Positions 5,944-6,494 of a stretch of DNA of 6,494 nucleotides are shown here, piece after piece. The notes beneath the pieces are model-generated. The model worked only from the letters and a program-made list of their open reading frames with translations, was not told the origin of the DNA and ran no database searches. The position numbers and the translations under genes were made by a program. Within the stretch, counting starts at the first letter, position 1. Each line of letters opens with the position of its first letter. The stretch is from Syntrophales bacterium (GTDB taxonomy: Bacteria; Desulfobacterota; Syntrophia; Syntrophales; UBA8958), in the NCBI GenBank assembly GCA_023231165.1, contig JALNVY010000139.1, forward strand, positions 1-6,494, written 5' to 3'.

Positions 5944-6494
5944 ATGATTCAAAGAATGATCAATCAAACCATTACCACCGTCGTGCGCCGGGAGTTCTCC
6001 CGGGCCATGCGTTTCGAGGAAGGCAACCCGCCTGTCCTTCCTCTTGCCCCCAAACAAACGCCGCGTCTGCTATACCTCCATGTCCCCTTCTGCGAAAAGC
6101 TCTGCCCCTATTGCTCCTTTAACCGGTTTCTCTTCGATGAATCGGTGTGCAGAAGTTATTTCCAGGCCCTGAAAAAGGAGATTCAACTCTACCGTGAACG
6201 AGGGTATGATTTTGGCGGCGTTTATGTTGGCGGTGGCACCCCGACGGTCATGATCGAGGAATTAGCCGACACCATCCGGGTTGCCAAAGACTGTTTTTCC
6301 ATCCGGGAAATATCGGTAGAAACGAATCCCAACCATTTGACGGAAAACCGACTCCGGATCTTGAAGGAGGCCGGCGTCAACCGTCTCTCCGTGGGGATCC
6401 AGAGCTTCGATAACGGCTTGCTCAAGGACATGGACCGCCTGGAGAAATACGGTGCCGGGGAGGACATTGCCGCACGTCTTACCGCGATCGGCGG
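5944..6494 (+). CDS. HemN/HemW-like radical SAM protein, 3' end cut by window edge
   Basis: The first 183 codons are visible and the frame is open to the right edge. After a roughly 40-residue N-terminal extension comes RLLYLHVPFCEKLCPYCSFNRF, whose Cys50, Cys54 and Cys57 form the CX3CX2C motif that binds the 4Fe-4S cluster and S-adenosylmethionine. VYVGGGTPT at 93-101 is the SAM-contacting glycine motif, and VETNP followed by RLSVGIQSFD are hallmarks of the coproporphyrinogen III oxidase-like group. The residue two after the third cysteine is Phe59, not the fourth cysteine of true HemN (CX3CX2CXC), so the protein is closer to HemW-type heme chaperones or to HutW/ChuW-like heme-degrading enzymes. 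Typical HemW starts almost directly at the LYxHxPFC segment, so the extension is atypical. The C-terminal HemN domain, which would help decide, lies outside the window. The gene is divergent from def across 128 nt. Confidence 0.87.
   Translation, partial: MIQRMINQTITTVVRREFSRAMRFEEGNPPVLPLAPKQTPRLLYLHVPFCEKLCPYCSFNRFLFDESVCRSYFQALKKEIQLYRERGYDFGGVYVGGGTPTVMIEELADTIRVAKDCFSIREISVETNPNHLTENRLRILKEAGVNRLSVGIQSFDNGLLKDMDRLEKYGAGEDIAARLTAIG

Noticed and set aside
5812..6057. 81-codon open frame on the minus strand across the divergent promoter region
   Set aside because: It overlaps the start of the radical SAM gene in antisense, has no recognised domain and would run into def out of frame.

Overview
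This window looks like ordinary chromosomal housekeeping sequence from a moderately GC-rich bacterium, with one small toxin-antitoxin cassette set between core genes. The gene set fits an anaerobic or microaerophilic proteobacterium, perhaps of the Desulfobacterota/Syntrophia type. The clues are a DUF3417-type alpha-glucan phosphorylase that seems to continue upstream into another domain, a GlnRS, and a HemN/HemW-like radical SAM protein. This placement is inferred from gene content and protein style only and is tentative.

Layout. Positions 1-2752 (+) hold the 3' part of a large alpha-glucan (glycogen/maltodextrin) phosphorylase gene, cut by the left edge. A weak terminator-like hairpin follows. 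Positions 2753-2917 are non-coding and hold two candidate regulatory repeats, a 7-bp inverted repeat and a GTTGCA direct repeat. Positions 2918-3444 (+) encode a two-gene type II toxin-antitoxin module: a DinJ/RelB-family antitoxin and a YafQ-family mRNA interferase, overlapping by 4 nt. Positions 3491-5176 (-) encode glutaminyl-tRNA synthetase, convergent with the toxin. Positions 5240-5815 (-) encode a peptide deformylase just upstream of glnS, so the two probably form a def-glnS transcription unit. Positions 5816-5943 are a divergent promoter region. Positions 5944-6494 (+) hold the first 183 codons of a HemN/HemW-like radical SAM protein, cut by the right edge.

How the genes relate. The phosphorylase belongs to storage-glucan metabolism. 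Residues before its usual N-terminus resemble the tail of a glycogen synthase, which suggests a synthase-phosphorylase fusion. def and glnS both serve translation, one removing the formyl group from nascent proteins and the other charging tRNA-Gln. The dinJ-yafQ cassette is self-contained and also acts on translation, because YafQ cuts mRNA on the ribosome. It has no visible link to its neighbours and is probably an accessory insertion. No tRNA, rRNA, CRISPR array, insertion sequence or phage gene was seen. No clearly new system was recognised; the points worth a second look are the apparent fusion, the deformylase motif variant, the candidate TA operator and the shared divergent promoter element.
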